This document shows, one piece after another, positions 22,023-29,653 of a DNA stretch of 29,904 bases. The position numbers and the translations under genes are program-made. Source of the stretch: JAUSKF01 sp964545345 (GTDB taxonomy: Bacteria; Patescibacteriota; Minisyncoccia; UBA6257; WO2-44-18); NCBI GenBank assembly GCA_964545345.1, contig CAZJFE010000008.1, forward strand, positions 1-29,904, given 5' to 3'. Numbering within the stretch: the first letter of the stretch is position 1; each line of letters begins with the position of its first letter. Below the pieces are notes generated by a model. The model was not told where the DNA came from. It did not search any database and saw only the letters and a program-made list of their open reading frames with translations.

Positions 22023-22985
22023 ATGTTAATTGATGATGTAACAATCAAAATCACTGCCGGGCATGGCGGGAAAGGGGCCGTGGCTTTTGATAAAAATAAA
22101 CTGGCCATCGGGCCGGCCGGCGGCAGTGGCGGCAAAGGGGGTAGCATTCTTTTCCAGGGCGTAGCCGATATCGGCGCGCTTCGTCATTTTCGTTTTAAAA
22201 AAGTTATCGCGGCCGAAAATGGCCAAGAGGGACGCGGTCAATACCGCGACGGCCATGATGGAGGGGATCTGGTTTTAAAAGTTCCCGCCGGAACGGTAAT
22301 TCATAATCTCGCTACCGGAGCGCACACGGAAGTTACGAAAATCGGAGAAAAAGTTTTAATCGCCCAAGGCGGTAAGGGCGGTAAGGGAAATTTCCAATTC
22401 CGTTCGCCTCACGACACCAGCCCCACCAGATTCCAGACCGGCCTTCCTGGAGATGAATTTACCGTCCGCCTAGAACTCAAGCTGATTGCCGGAGTGGGCC
22501 TGGTTGGTCTGCCGAATGCTGGAAAATCCAGCTTGATCAATGAGCTGACGGCCGCGAACAGCAAGGTGGCTAATTACCCGTTCACTACCCTAGAACCAAG
22601 CTTGGGAGCTTATTACGACCTGATTATCGCCGATATTCCTGGATTGATTGAGGGCGCCTCCGGCGGCAAGGGATTAGGCATCAAATTTCTCCGCCATGTG
22701 GAACGAACCAAGACAATTTTTCATCTGGTTTCATCTGAATCGGAAAATGTCGCGAAAGATTACAAAATCATCCGAAAAGAACTTGGTGAATACAACAAAG
22801 AACTGCTGGAAAAGAAAGAGTTCTTATTTCTCACGAAAAGCGACATGGTCATCCCCACGGAATTGAAGAAAAAACTCGCCGCCCTGAAAAAACTTAATAA
22901 AAACGCGGTCGCTATTTCCATTCATGACTCCGATAGCTTGGAAGACGTAAGAAAAATCCTAAACAAACTAAAGAGTACTCGCTAA
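22023..22985 (+). CDS. obgE: GTPase Obg
   Basis: 320 residues. The glycine-rich N-terminal Obg domain (residues 1-155; GHGGKGAVAF, GPAGGSGGKGG, GGKGGKGNFQF) is followed by a G domain: G1 GLPNAGKSS at 162-170, switch I with NYPFTTLEP, G3 DIPGLIEGAS, G4 TKSD (the usual NKxD starts with T) and G5 near SIHD. The C-terminal OCT domain found in many Obg proteins is absent, so this is a short form. Obg binds the large ribosomal subunit and acts in its assembly and in stress signalling. The start is the ATG after a weak leader without a clear Shine-Dalgarno sequence. A 12-bp palindrome (22980-22991) overlaps the stop, without a T-run. Confidence 0.95.
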   Translation: MLIDDVTIKITAGHGGKGAVAFDKNKLAIGPAGGSGGKGGSILFQGVADIGALRHFRFKKVIAAENGQEGRGQYRDGHDGGDLVLKVPAGTVIHNLATGAHTEVTKIGEKVLIAQGGKGGKGNFQFRSPHDTSPTRFQTGLPGDEFTVRLELKLIAGVGLVGLPNAGKSSLINELTAANSKVANYPFTTLEPSLGAYYDLIIADIPGLIEGASGGKGLGIKFLRHVERTKTIFHLVSSESENVAKDYKIIRKELGEYNKELLEKKEFLFLTKSDMVIPTELKKKLAALKKLNKNAVAISIHDSDSLEDVRKILNKLKSTR

Positions 22986-23026
22986 TTAGCGAACCGGCGC
23001 GAATATGACGAATCTGCTTAATGACA

Positions 23027-23055
23027 TTGCGTTTTAAAAAACATTTCGCTATAAT
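23027..23055 (+). promoter_or_regulatory. Promoter for the RRM gene
   Basis: TTGCGT (23027-23032) and TATAAT (23050-23055), 17 bases apart. It gives a leader of about 66 bases, long for this window. Confidence 0.58.
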
Positions 23056-23104
23056 AGATAAGTTCGTAGGTTTCTCGCAGTTAGTTCTGTCGAGTGGTCG
23101 CCCT

Positions 23105-23128
23105 ATGAAAATTAGTGTTAAATATTAA
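23105..23128 (+). CDS. Possible 7-codon leader peptide coupled to the RRM gene
   Basis: ATG at 23105 encodes MKISVKY and ends with TAA at 23126-23128, sharing its last A with the RRM start codon (TAATG). Stop-start overlap is a classic coupling arrangement. The RRM ATG has no Shine-Dalgarno sequence of its own; GAGTGG lies before the small frame. It could be chance in such a short frame. Confidence 0.3.
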   Translation: MKISVKY

Positions 23129-23397
23129 TGGCTAAGAAACTGTACGTTGGCAATTTGCCTTACAGCGCGAATGATGAGTCTTTAAAAGAGACTTTCTCCG
23201 CCGCTGGCAGCGTAGAGTCCGCTAACGTGATTATGGACCGGATGACCGGCCGTTCTCGCGGCTTCGGCTTTGTGGAAATGTCCACAGACGAAGATGCCCA
23301 GAAGGCTATTGAAATGTTCAATGGCAAAGATATGGGTGGTCGGGCTCTCACTGTTAATGAGGCAAAGCCGATGGAATCTCGCGCCCCTCGTGGCTAA
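23128..23397 (+). CDS. RNA-binding protein, single RRM
   Basis: 89 residues, one RNA recognition motif. RNP2 is L5-YVGNL10 and RNP1 is R44-GFGFVEM51, with the aromatic residues Y6, F46 and F48 that stack on RNA bases. A short tail (ESRAPRG) replaces the long glycine-rich tail seen in many bacterial relatives. Such proteins are cold- or stress-linked RNA chaperones in cyanobacteria and others; the role here is inferred. It has its own promoter, a 66-base leader that may be regulatory, and a strong terminator. Confidence 0.93.
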   Translation: MAKKLYVGNLPYSANDESLKETFSAAGSVESANVIMDRMTGRSRGFGFVEMSTDEDAQKAIEMFNGKDMGGRALTVNEAKPMESRAPRG

Positions 23398-23406
23398 GTA
23401 GGTTCT

Positions 23407-23440
23407 AAACTAAAAACCCGCGTTCGCGGGTTTTTAGTTT
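23407..23440. terminator. Bidirectional terminator between the RRM gene and dnaJ
   Basis: A nearly perfect 34-base palindrome: CCCGCG/CGCGGG core (23417-23430) with A-run on the left and T-run on the right, extended by AAACT/AGTTT. Works for both converging genes. Confidence 0.92.
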
Positions 23441-23455
23441 CTAAGACACGATACG

Positions 23456-24550
23456 TTATTCCAATTCTTCCTTCAGATCTTCCAGAAGCTTCTTGGCTTT
23501 AGAACTCATTCTCTTGGGAGTTTTAATATCCCATTCCACGTATAAATCGCCGCGACCGTAACCACCGAAGCGAGCCATCCCCTCACCAGGGATCCGAAAA
23601 CGATCTTTCAAATTAAAATCGCGCGGGATTTCCACATGCAGTTTATTACCGCCAATCGTGGGCACCTCAATTTTCTCTCCGAGAATAACTCTGACTAAAT
23701 CGGCGCTGACTCTAACTACTAGATCATCACCGTGCCTGGTAAATACTTTGTGAGGAGCAATCTTGATTCGGATATATAAATCTCCGGATTCCGCTCCCCG
23801 CTCACCGGATTCTCCCGCTCCGGATATTTTCATAAGCTGTTCATCTTGCACTCCGGGGGCAATTTCTACCTTCATTTCCTTTACGCTCATCACCCGGCCG
23901 GAATTCTTACAATCACCGCAGGGCTTGTTGGGAATCTGACCGGAACCGGCGCACTTCGGACAGGCCTTTACCTGCGAGAAGCTACCGAAAAAGGTATTGC
24001 GACTTTCTTTAATCTCTCCTTTGCCACTGCAAGTAGCGCACTCGGCAGTACCGGATTTTTTGTCGTAACCGACGCCATCACAGGTGGCGCATTTGGTATA
24101 GAGTTTAGTTTTCAGAGATTTCTCCACTCCCCTGAAAGCTTCTTCTAAGCTGATCTCCTGAATGATCTGCAAATCTGAACCGCGATGATAATTATTTCGC
24201 TTCTTCACTCCCATCCCCTCAAAAAATGCCTCAAAGATATCGCTCATGTTGCCCAAATCTTCCACGTTGGATGGATCAAAACCGAAACTAAAATCAAAAC
24301 CGCCAGAACCATTTCCAAAGGGAGAAGCGCCGCCGGTAGAGCCGTCAAAAACCCGACCGAAACGGTCGTACTGAGATCGCTTTTCCTGATTAGAAAGCAC
24401 CTGATAGGCCTCGTTAATCTCTTTGAACTTTTCGGCGTTTCCGTTAGCTTTGTCGGGGTGATATTGGTGCGCTAATTTTCGGTAAGCTTTTTTAACTTCC
24501 TCCTCGTTCGCCGTTTTTTCAATTCCTAAAATTTTGTAATAATCCTTCAT
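23456..24550 (-). CDS. dnaJ: Chaperone DnaJ
   Basis: 364 residues, complete type I (class A) DnaJ. J domain at 1-65 with H31-P-D33, the signal that stimulates DnaK ATPase. A G/F-rich stretch with SPFGNGSGGFDFSFGFD follows. The zinc domain has four CxxCxGxG-type repeats (CATCDGVG, CATCSGKG, CPKCAGSG, CGDCKNSG, the last slightly altered). The C-terminal peptide-binding domains follow, with GDLYIRIKIAPHKVFTRHGDDL. It delivers unfolded proteins to DnaK, whose gene is two genes upstream. A TAGAAT -10 box (24578-24583) and a 12-bp palindrome (24563-24574) precede the ATG, so dnaJ can probably be expressed apart from the rest of the operon. Confidence 0.96.
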   Translation of the reverse strand: MKDYYKILGIEKTANEEEVKKAYRKLAHQYHPDKANGNAEKFKEINEAYQVLSNQEKRSQYDRFGRVFDGSTGGASPFGNGSGGFDFSFGFDPSNVEDLGNMSDIFEAFFEGMGVKKRNNYHRGSDLQIIQEISLEEAFRGVEKSLKTKLYTKCATCDGVGYDKKSGTAECATCSGKGEIKESRNTFFGSFSQVKACPKCAGSGQIPNKPCGDCKNSGRVMSVKEMKVEIAPGVQDEQLMKISGAGESGERGAESGDLYIRIKIAPHKVFTRHGDDLVVRVSADLVRVILGEKIEVPTIGGNKLHVEIPRDFNLKDRFRIPGEGMARFGGYGRGDLYVEWDIKTPKRMSSKAKKLLEDLKEELE

Positions 24551-24562
24551 CTGGGTTAGTTG

Positions 24563-24583
24563 TTAACCGGTTAATAAATTCTA
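24563..24583 (-). promoter_or_regulatory. Internal dnaJ promoter with palindromic operator candidate
   Basis: On the minus strand TAGAAT (24578-24583, overlapping the stop of the membrane protein gene) is followed by the perfect palindrome TTAACCGGTTAA (24563-24574), which covers the predicted transcription start. It differs from the CIRCE element bound by HrcA. Confidence 0.45.
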
Positions 24584-25504
24584 AACGACTATGGTTTCTT
24601 TCTCAATACTTTCTTTCTTGATTTGGAAAAATCCTGACCGGAGCAAAACTTTGAAGAATCCGAAAGCTAACAGAGTTCCGATCCAGTTGGCGAAAATGAG
24701 GACGAATTTTAATAACAAGAAAATAATGAAACCGGCCGCTATCAAAATACCGCTCCGAATCACCGGAGAATAATTCAACATTTTGCCAATCGTCGCCTTG
24801 TACAAAATATCTATAATCTTATCTCCCGCGTGGACCGGTATTTTCACGTAATTCCCTAGCAATATAGAAAGACGATCGGCCGCCTGCTGAATAAGTTGGC
24901 TTTTAACTTCCGGCGGAGCCAGCCGTAAATCTTCCGGGAGCAAACCGGCCCCTAACTGTAAAATTGAACTGCGCACTGAAAAATTCGGCACGTATTGAGA
25001 AACGATCGGCTCCAGAGGGCGTACCGCCACTTCCAAAGTTTTCTTCAGCGAGGCCTGATCGGAAAAATCAAACAACGACAAGTAAGCCATGATGGAGAAA
25101 ATGGCGATTCCGGATGAAGCATAGCTGATCACTATGTGAGTCGTCCTCCAAATTCTAAGCCTCAAGGCCACACTCAGGTCCGATTGCACTCCTTGATAAG
25201 CCCAGAAGAAAACTGCAAAAGATATCAACGATCCGATCAGCAGGATCAGAGAAAAATTCGCTAAAAACGCGACGCTCATACCAAGAGCCGATAGCAATAA
25301 AGCAGCCCAGACTATCTTTCGGTTTGGCGTCAGCATCAAAATAGCCAATAAGGCGAGCACTAATAGAGCGCCTAAGCTGGCCGCTAAAAAGCCGGCCCAA
25401 TGAGCATAATTGGTGAAGTTTTTCAGGAGGAAGCTAAAGACGACTGAGGCAAAGACTGCTACAGCCGCTAAAGAGAGCACTTTAACCGAAGAGTTATCGT
25501 GCAT
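24581..25504 (-). CDS. Polytopic membrane protein within the dnaK-dnaJ operon
   Basis: 307 residues, family not recognised. About four hydrophobic spans in the first 130 residues, one near 130-145, then a soluble amphipathic part (about 150-235: VAVRPLEPIVSQYVPN, PPEVKSQLIQQAADRLS), and two or three spans at the end. The basic C terminus (KKESIEKETIVV) is likely cytoplasmic. It begins 23 bases after dnaK and its stop overlaps the dnaJ -10 box, so it belongs to the chaperone operon. The placement suggests a part in envelope stress or in membrane protein quality control, but this is inference from position only. Confidence 0.72.
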   Translation of the reverse strand: MHDNSSVKVLSLAAVAVFASVVFSFLLKNFTNYAHWAGFLAASLGALLVLALLAILMLTPNRKIVWAALLLSALGMSVAFLANFSLILLIGSLISFAVFFWAYQGVQSDLSVALRLRIWRTTHIVISYASSGIAIFSIMAYLSLFDFSDQASLKKTLEVAVRPLEPIVSQYVPNFSVRSSILQLGAGLLPEDLRLAPPEVKSQLIQQAADRLSILLGNYVKIPVHAGDKIIDILYKATIGKMLNYSPVIRSGILIAAGFIIFLLLKFVLIFANWIGTLLAFGFFKVLLRSGFFQIKKESIEKETIVV

Positions 25505-25527
25505 TAGAGCTATATATTAATTGTACA

Positions 25528-27369
25528 CTATTTACTTGGCTGTTCACCCGTGGCGCCGCCAGCTGGCGGTTTGCCCTGCATCGCCTGACCAATTTTCTGA
25601 ATCTCCGAGGAAAGATCGCTGGTCGCTTTTTTAATCGCCTCTAGGTCCTGGCCGTCCTTAACACCTTTCACCGCTTCAATCTTTTTCGTGATCGCCTCCT
25701 TAACATCGGCCGGAACCTTATCGCCGGCATCTTTCAACGCTTTTTCCGAAACATAAACTAAATTGTCGGCCTGGTTTTTCGCCTCAGCTATTTCTTTCTT
25801 CTGCTTGTCTTCCGTCGCGTGTTGAGCCGCTTCATTTTTCAACTTTTCAATTTCCTCCTTAGATAAAGCGGTATTGGCCTCAATCCGAATGCTTTGCATC
25901 TTATTAGTAGCTTTATCTTTCGCCGAAGCGCTTAAAATTCCGTTAGCGTCAATATCAAAAGTGACTTCCACCTGCGGTGTGCCGCGCGGCGCCGGCGGAA
26001 TGCCATCAAGAATAAATCGCGCTAGCGTTTTGTTGTCGGCCGCCATCTCGCGCTCCCCCTGTAAGACATGGATTTCCACGGAAGTCTGATTTTCCGCCGC
26101 GGTAGAAAAAATTTGCGATTTGGCGGTGGGAACAGTGGTATTCTTCTCAATTAATTTCGTGAAAACACCGCCGAGCGTTTCCAAGCCCAGCGACAACGGC
26201 GTTACGTCTAGCAATAACACGTCTTTCACTTCTCCCTGTAAAATTCCGGCCTGGACCGCGGCGCCCAACGCCACCACTTCATCCGGGTTTAACTCTTTGT
26301 GTGGCTCCCGACCGAAATATTTTTTCACCGCCTCCTGCATGGCGGGCATCCTGGTCTGACCGCCGACCAGAATAATCTCGTTAATCATAGCGACTTCAAA
26401 TCCGGCCTCCTTGATAGTTTTATCCAGGATGCTGATAGATCGATCAATTAAATCACGAACTAATTCTTCCAGTTTCGTACGACTCAACTTCATTAGGAAA
26501 TGCCGCGGACCAGAAGCATCGGAAGTAACGTATGGCAGATTGATTTCAGTCTCAAAGGAAGTAGAAAGTTCATGTTTCGCGCGCTCGGCGGCTTCCTTCA
26601 AACGTTGGAGAGCCAAAGCATCTTTAGAAAGGTCTACGCCCTCTAATTTTTTGTATTCGCTGACCAGATATTCAATAACCTTTTTATCCAGATCATCACC
26701 GCCTAAATGCGTGTCGCCTCCGGTAGCTTTAACTTCTACCGTATCATCCCCTACTTCTAAAACGGATACATCAAAAGTGCCGCCGCCAAAATCATAAACC
26801 ACGATTTTTTCGTTTTTCTGTTTGTTTAAACCGTAAGCCAAAGCGGCCGCGGTAGGTTCATTAAGAATCCTTCTGACCTTCAAGCCGGCAATTTCACCTG
26901 CGTTTTTCGTGGCTTGCCGCTGACTATCATCAAAATAGGCCGGAACGGTAATAATCGCTTCCTCCACTTTTTCTCCCAACTTAGCCTCCGCGTCCGCTTT
27001 TAATTTAGCCAAAACCATCGCCGAAATCTCCTCCGGCTTCAACCAAGCTTCTCCCAGCTTCACCTCTACTCCGCCGCTGGCCGAAGCGCGGATGTCATAA
27101 GGAAGCCAGGCCTTATCCTGTTGCACTTCTTTATCGGAAAATTTCCGACCGATCAAACGCTTAACGGAAAAAATAGTATTCTTCGGATTAGTAATGGCCT
27201 GACGCTTAGCCAACAAACCAACCAACCGCTCACCGGATTTATTGACGGCCACCGTGGAAGGAGTAATTCTCATACCTTCGGCATTCTCCAAAATTTTTGG
27301 AGCGCCCGCTTCCGTCACGGCGATTTCCGAATAAGTTGTACCAAGATCGATTCCAATTATTTTTGCCAT
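25528..27369 (-). CDS. dnaK: Chaperone DnaK (Hsp70)
   Basis: 613 residues. IIGIDLGTTYSEIAV is the first ATPase phosphate loop (the usual NSCVAV is YSEIAV). VPAYFDDSQRQATKNAGEIAGL, RILNEPTAAALAYG, YDFGGGTFDVSVL and EIILVGGQTRMPAMQ are the other nucleotide-binding signatures. The linker VKDVLLLDVTPLSLG leads into the substrate domain, then the helical lid. The C terminus is short (PPAGGATGEQPSK), without the acidic EEVD-like tail of many DnaK proteins. It binds exposed hydrophobic segments in an ATP cycle driven by DnaJ and GrpE, both encoded here. It starts six bases after grpE. Confidence 0.98.
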   Translation of the reverse strand: MAKIIGIDLGTTYSEIAVTEAGAPKILENAEGMRITPSTVAVNKSGERLVGLLAKRQAITNPKNTIFSVKRLIGRKFSDKEVQQDKAWLPYDIRASASGGVEVKLGEAWLKPEEISAMVLAKLKADAEAKLGEKVEEAIITVPAYFDDSQRQATKNAGEIAGLKVRRILNEPTAAALAYGLNKQKNEKIVVYDFGGGTFDVSVLEVGDDTVEVKATGGDTHLGGDDLDKKVIEYLVSEYKKLEGVDLSKDALALQRLKEAAERAKHELSTSFETEINLPYVTSDASGPRHFLMKLSRTKLEELVRDLIDRSISILDKTIKEAGFEVAMINEIILVGGQTRMPAMQEAVKKYFGREPHKELNPDEVVALGAAVQAGILQGEVKDVLLLDVTPLSLGLETLGGVFTKLIEKNTTVPTAKSQIFSTAAENQTSVEIHVLQGEREMAADNKTLARFILDGIPPAPRGTPQVEVTFDIDANGILSASAKDKATNKMQSIRIEANTALSKEEIEKLKNEAAQHATEDKQKKEIAEAKNQADNLVYVSEKALKDAGDKVPADVKEAITKKIEAVKGVKDGQDLEAIKKATSDLSSEIQKIGQAMQGKPPAGGATGEQPSK

Positions 27370-27375
27370 AAAATT

Positions 27376-27843
27376 TTATTTTGAAATTTTTACCTTTACC
27401 GGACGAACGACTTTTCCATTTAAAACATAGCCCTGATTCACAACTTCGGCAACCGATCCGGGTGGATGAGATGACTCCATCTCTCCTACTGATTCTTGCG
27501 TGGCGGGATCAAATGCCGCACCCAACTCAAGCTTAATCTTTTCCACTCCATATTTTTTTAAAACTTCCATAAGTTGCGATTCAATCAGAGAGAACCCCTT
27601 AGCGGCCGGTGAATCGCCAGTCAGAGATAGCTTAGCTAAATCAAAACTATCTAAAACGGCAATCAAATCCACGGCCACGGAAGCGACGGCAAACTTGGAA
27701 AATCCATCCAATCTTTTCGCTTCATCTTTCTGATAATTAATCAGGTCCGCCTTCGCTCGCTTCCAGCCGTTCAGGTATTCCTCTTTTTCTTTAACGAGCT
27801 TCTCCAGCTCCCCATCTTTTTCAGGGATTTTTAAGTCGTCCAT
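27376..27843 (-). CDS. grpE: Nucleotide exchange factor GrpE
   Basis: 155 residues. An N-terminal coiled-coil (LEKLVKEKEEYLNGWKRAKADLINYQKDEAKR), then the four-helix part with VDLIAVLDSFDLA, and the C-terminal beta-wing with AAFDPATQESVGEM and QGYVLNGKVVRPVKVKIS match GrpE. It releases ADP from DnaK. First gene of the operon. The ATG lies eight bases after the -10 box, so the mRNA is nearly leaderless; there is no Shine-Dalgarno sequence. Confidence 0.95.
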   Translation of the reverse strand: MDDLKIPEKDGELEKLVKEKEEYLNGWKRAKADLINYQKDEAKRLDGFSKFAVASVAVDLIAVLDSFDLAKLSLTGDSPAAKGFSLIESQLMEVLKKYGVEKIKLELGAAFDPATQESVGEMESSHPPGSVAEVVNQGYVLNGKVVRPVKVKISK

Positions 27844-27851
27844 GTAGGGAC

Positions 27852-27880
27852 ATTATAAAAAAATAAGCCGCGCTCGTCAA
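27852..27880 (-). promoter_or_regulatory. Near-consensus promoter of the grpE-dnaK operon
   Basis: TTGACG (27875-27880) and TATAAT (27852-27857) on the minus strand, 17 bases apart: the best promoter in the window. No CIRCE inverted repeat is present near it. Confidence 0.8.
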
Positions 27881-27899
27881 GAAAAAACTAAGTAGAGAT

Positions 27900-28469
27900 C
27901 TAAAAAGATCCTTTAGAGCTCCAATATCCGGGAATGGCGGCTCCTGATGCGGTGCGAGGGATTAGGCCATAGCCGGCGGGCTGGTTAGAGTCCGGAGAAC
28001 AATCGTCAACGGTCGCCTCAAATAACCAACGGCCATCAGTAGCCATATAAACGCGAGCATGCCCGCCAACGTAAGTACTTCCAGAACCGGAGAGGCCGGA
28101 TTTACTATTCAAAGAAGTAAAGATAGATTTGCAAGATGTCTTGCCCTCCTCTTTTACGCCCCAAGTATCCATATGATCAAAAGTAGCGCCCTTCGCTAAA
28201 GCAGACCAGGAAGCGATACCACTTGAATCAGAAGTAAGAACGTCGCCAGCTGTTTCGGTGCCGTCCTGGATACGCAACTTTCCGATTAGATGAAGTTTGC
28301 TGGTTGGCGACATAGTTCCAATGCCAACATTGCCAGAAGTACTAACTGCAACGGCTCCATTGCCCGTTGGCGGACTGCCACCGGGATTCGTCCAACCGAA
28401 AGCAACGCTGGCCACAATCAAACCGGCTACCGAAAAAGAAATAATGTTAGCTAAATTTCTGACTTTCAT
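27900..28469 (-). CDS. Exported protein with GNVGIGT repeat motif
   Basis: 189 residues. Signal peptide at about 1-25 (NIISFSVAGLIVASVAFG), then WTNPGGSPPTGNGAVAV and STSGNVGIGTMSPTSKLHLIGKL. The GNVGIGTxxPxxKL motif is known from phage tail-fibre-like and bacterial surface proteins, where it is a beta-rich stalk unit. The C-terminal part (HARVYMATDGRWLFEATVDDC) is its own domain, not shared with the neighbours. It begins three bases after the stop of the next gene upstream, with no Shine-Dalgarno sequence, so it is the last in a tandem series. A surface adhesin or fibre role is inference. Confidence 0.75.
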   Translation of the reverse strand: MKVRNLANIISFSVAGLIVASVAFGWTNPGGSPPTGNGAVAVSTSGNVGIGTMSPTSKLHLIGKLRIQDGTETAGDVLTSDSSGIASWSALAKGATFDHMDTWGVKEEGKTSCKSIFTSLNSKSGLSGSGSTYVGGHARVYMATDGRWLFEATVDDCSPDSNQPAGYGLIPRTASGAAIPGYWSSKGSF

Positions 28470-28472
28470 ATT

Positions 28473-29636
28473 TTATAGACAAGAACAGGTGATGCTACTA
28501 GGTCCGACAGTATATTTTCCGCTACAAGTGTATCCATTGGGCGGACTGGTCAGAGCGGCATATGGAGTTCCTGATCCGGTATAACTAACTACCTTCGCTC
28601 CAATCGTGCAAGTTAGGCCGCAAATCGCTGTTCCACTAGTTGGACCAGGACCGGTCGCCGGTATAGATGAGGTGCAAGTTGCCGGACCTGGCGCCGGCGC
28701 GGGAGCGGGAGCTGAAGCGCCGCTAGTCAAAGTCACGCATTTCGTTGGGAAAATGCCTTGTAAAACCTTACCGGCCCCACAATCTATTTTTGGAATTTCT
28801 GAAAGATTTCCCCACGGTACAGCGCCTCCAACAAGCTTGCCACTGAAAGAGAAATTGCTGGTAACCGATACAGTTGATCCATCGTCAATTATGTTTGCGT
28901 TGCCAATTGTTTCTTGACCGGGAGTGTCGGATACGAACTTGGCTAAACGATTTTTATTGACTATCTGGCTACTCGGAGTTCCAAAGGTGGCAATTGACGA
29001 CTTGGTTTTGATGACAGACAAACCAGATCCGGAAATTATCTCCGGACCTTCTGTTTTTTCTACTCCAACTCCTGGAGCTGGCCAGGTGGTGCGGCAACCG
29101 ATTGCTTTATATGCAACCGTGCTAACACTACTTGCGGCGCCAGTCCCGGAAGTAACGATTCTACCGGTTGCTGCATCTATAAGCGTAGTGATGCCACTTT
29201 CACTAGCGGTTCGCAGCGTGCTCTTATCTACATAACCGGCGCTAGATAAAGTGTCATGCATAGCACTAAGCGAAGCGGAATGAGACGACGGAAATTCTCT
29301 TTCGCGCGAATCAGTAGTGCTGTGACTACCGGTAAGAACCGCGCTAGATAAGGAAGTCAGACCGGCATCTCCGGTGGTAGGAATGACCGTCAAATCATCT
29401 TTACCCAAGCAAAAACCGGTGCGTCCTACTAGATAACCATTGATGTCTAATTTTTGAGTTGGCGACAAGGTGCCAACGCCAACTTTTCTATCAGAAGTAA
29501 CGCTCACCTCTCCTGATCCGTCAGGAGGAGTTTCGCCTGGATTAGTCCAACCGAAAGCAAGGCCGGCCATCATCATTCCGGTGACAGAAAGAGTCGCAAC
29601 GTTGGTCCAGAACAGCGGTTTCTTAATTAATTTCAT
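28473..29636 (-). CDS. Exported protein, tandem paralogue with six-cysteine C-terminal domain
   Basis: 387 residues from the ATG at 29636, with AAAGGA just upstream; the frame runs back to 29708 but that part overlaps the gene before it. Signal peptide (WTNVATLSVTGMMMAGLAFG), then WTNPGETPPDGSGEVSV and KVGVGTLSPTQKLDINGYL, parallel to the next gene downstream. A long S/T-rich middle follows. A proline/alanine linker (APAPAPAPGPA) leads to a final domain of about 65 residues with six cysteines (AIC, LTC, YTC, ITC, SCL and the first TC). The same domain ends the gene upstream (29654). Probably a cell-surface fibre or adhesin with an interchangeable C-terminal domain. Confidence 0.75.
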   Translation of the reverse strand: MKLIKKPLFWTNVATLSVTGMMMAGLAFGWTNPGETPPDGSGEVSVTSDRKVGVGTLSPTQKLDINGYLVGRTGFCLGKDDLTVIPTTGDAGLTSLSSAVLTGSHSTTDSREREFPSSHSASLSAMHDTLSSAGYVDKSTLRTASESGITTLIDAATGRIVTSGTGAASSVSTVAYKAIGCRTTWPAPGVGVEKTEGPEIISGSGLSVIKTKSSIATFGTPSSQIVNKNRLAKFVSDTPGQETIGNANIIDDGSTVSVTSNFSFSGKLVGGAVPWGNLSEIPKIDCGAGKVLQGIFPTKCVTLTSGASAPAPAPAPGPATCTSSIPATGPGPTSGTAICGLTCTIGAKVVSYTGSGTPYAALTSPPNGYTCSGKYTVGPSSITCSCL

Positions 29637-29653
29637 CTTTCCTTTATTGTACA

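Noticed and set aside
27844..27880. CIRCE/HrcA operator for the chaperone operon
   Set aside because: No TTAGCACTC-type inverted repeat is present near the promoter.
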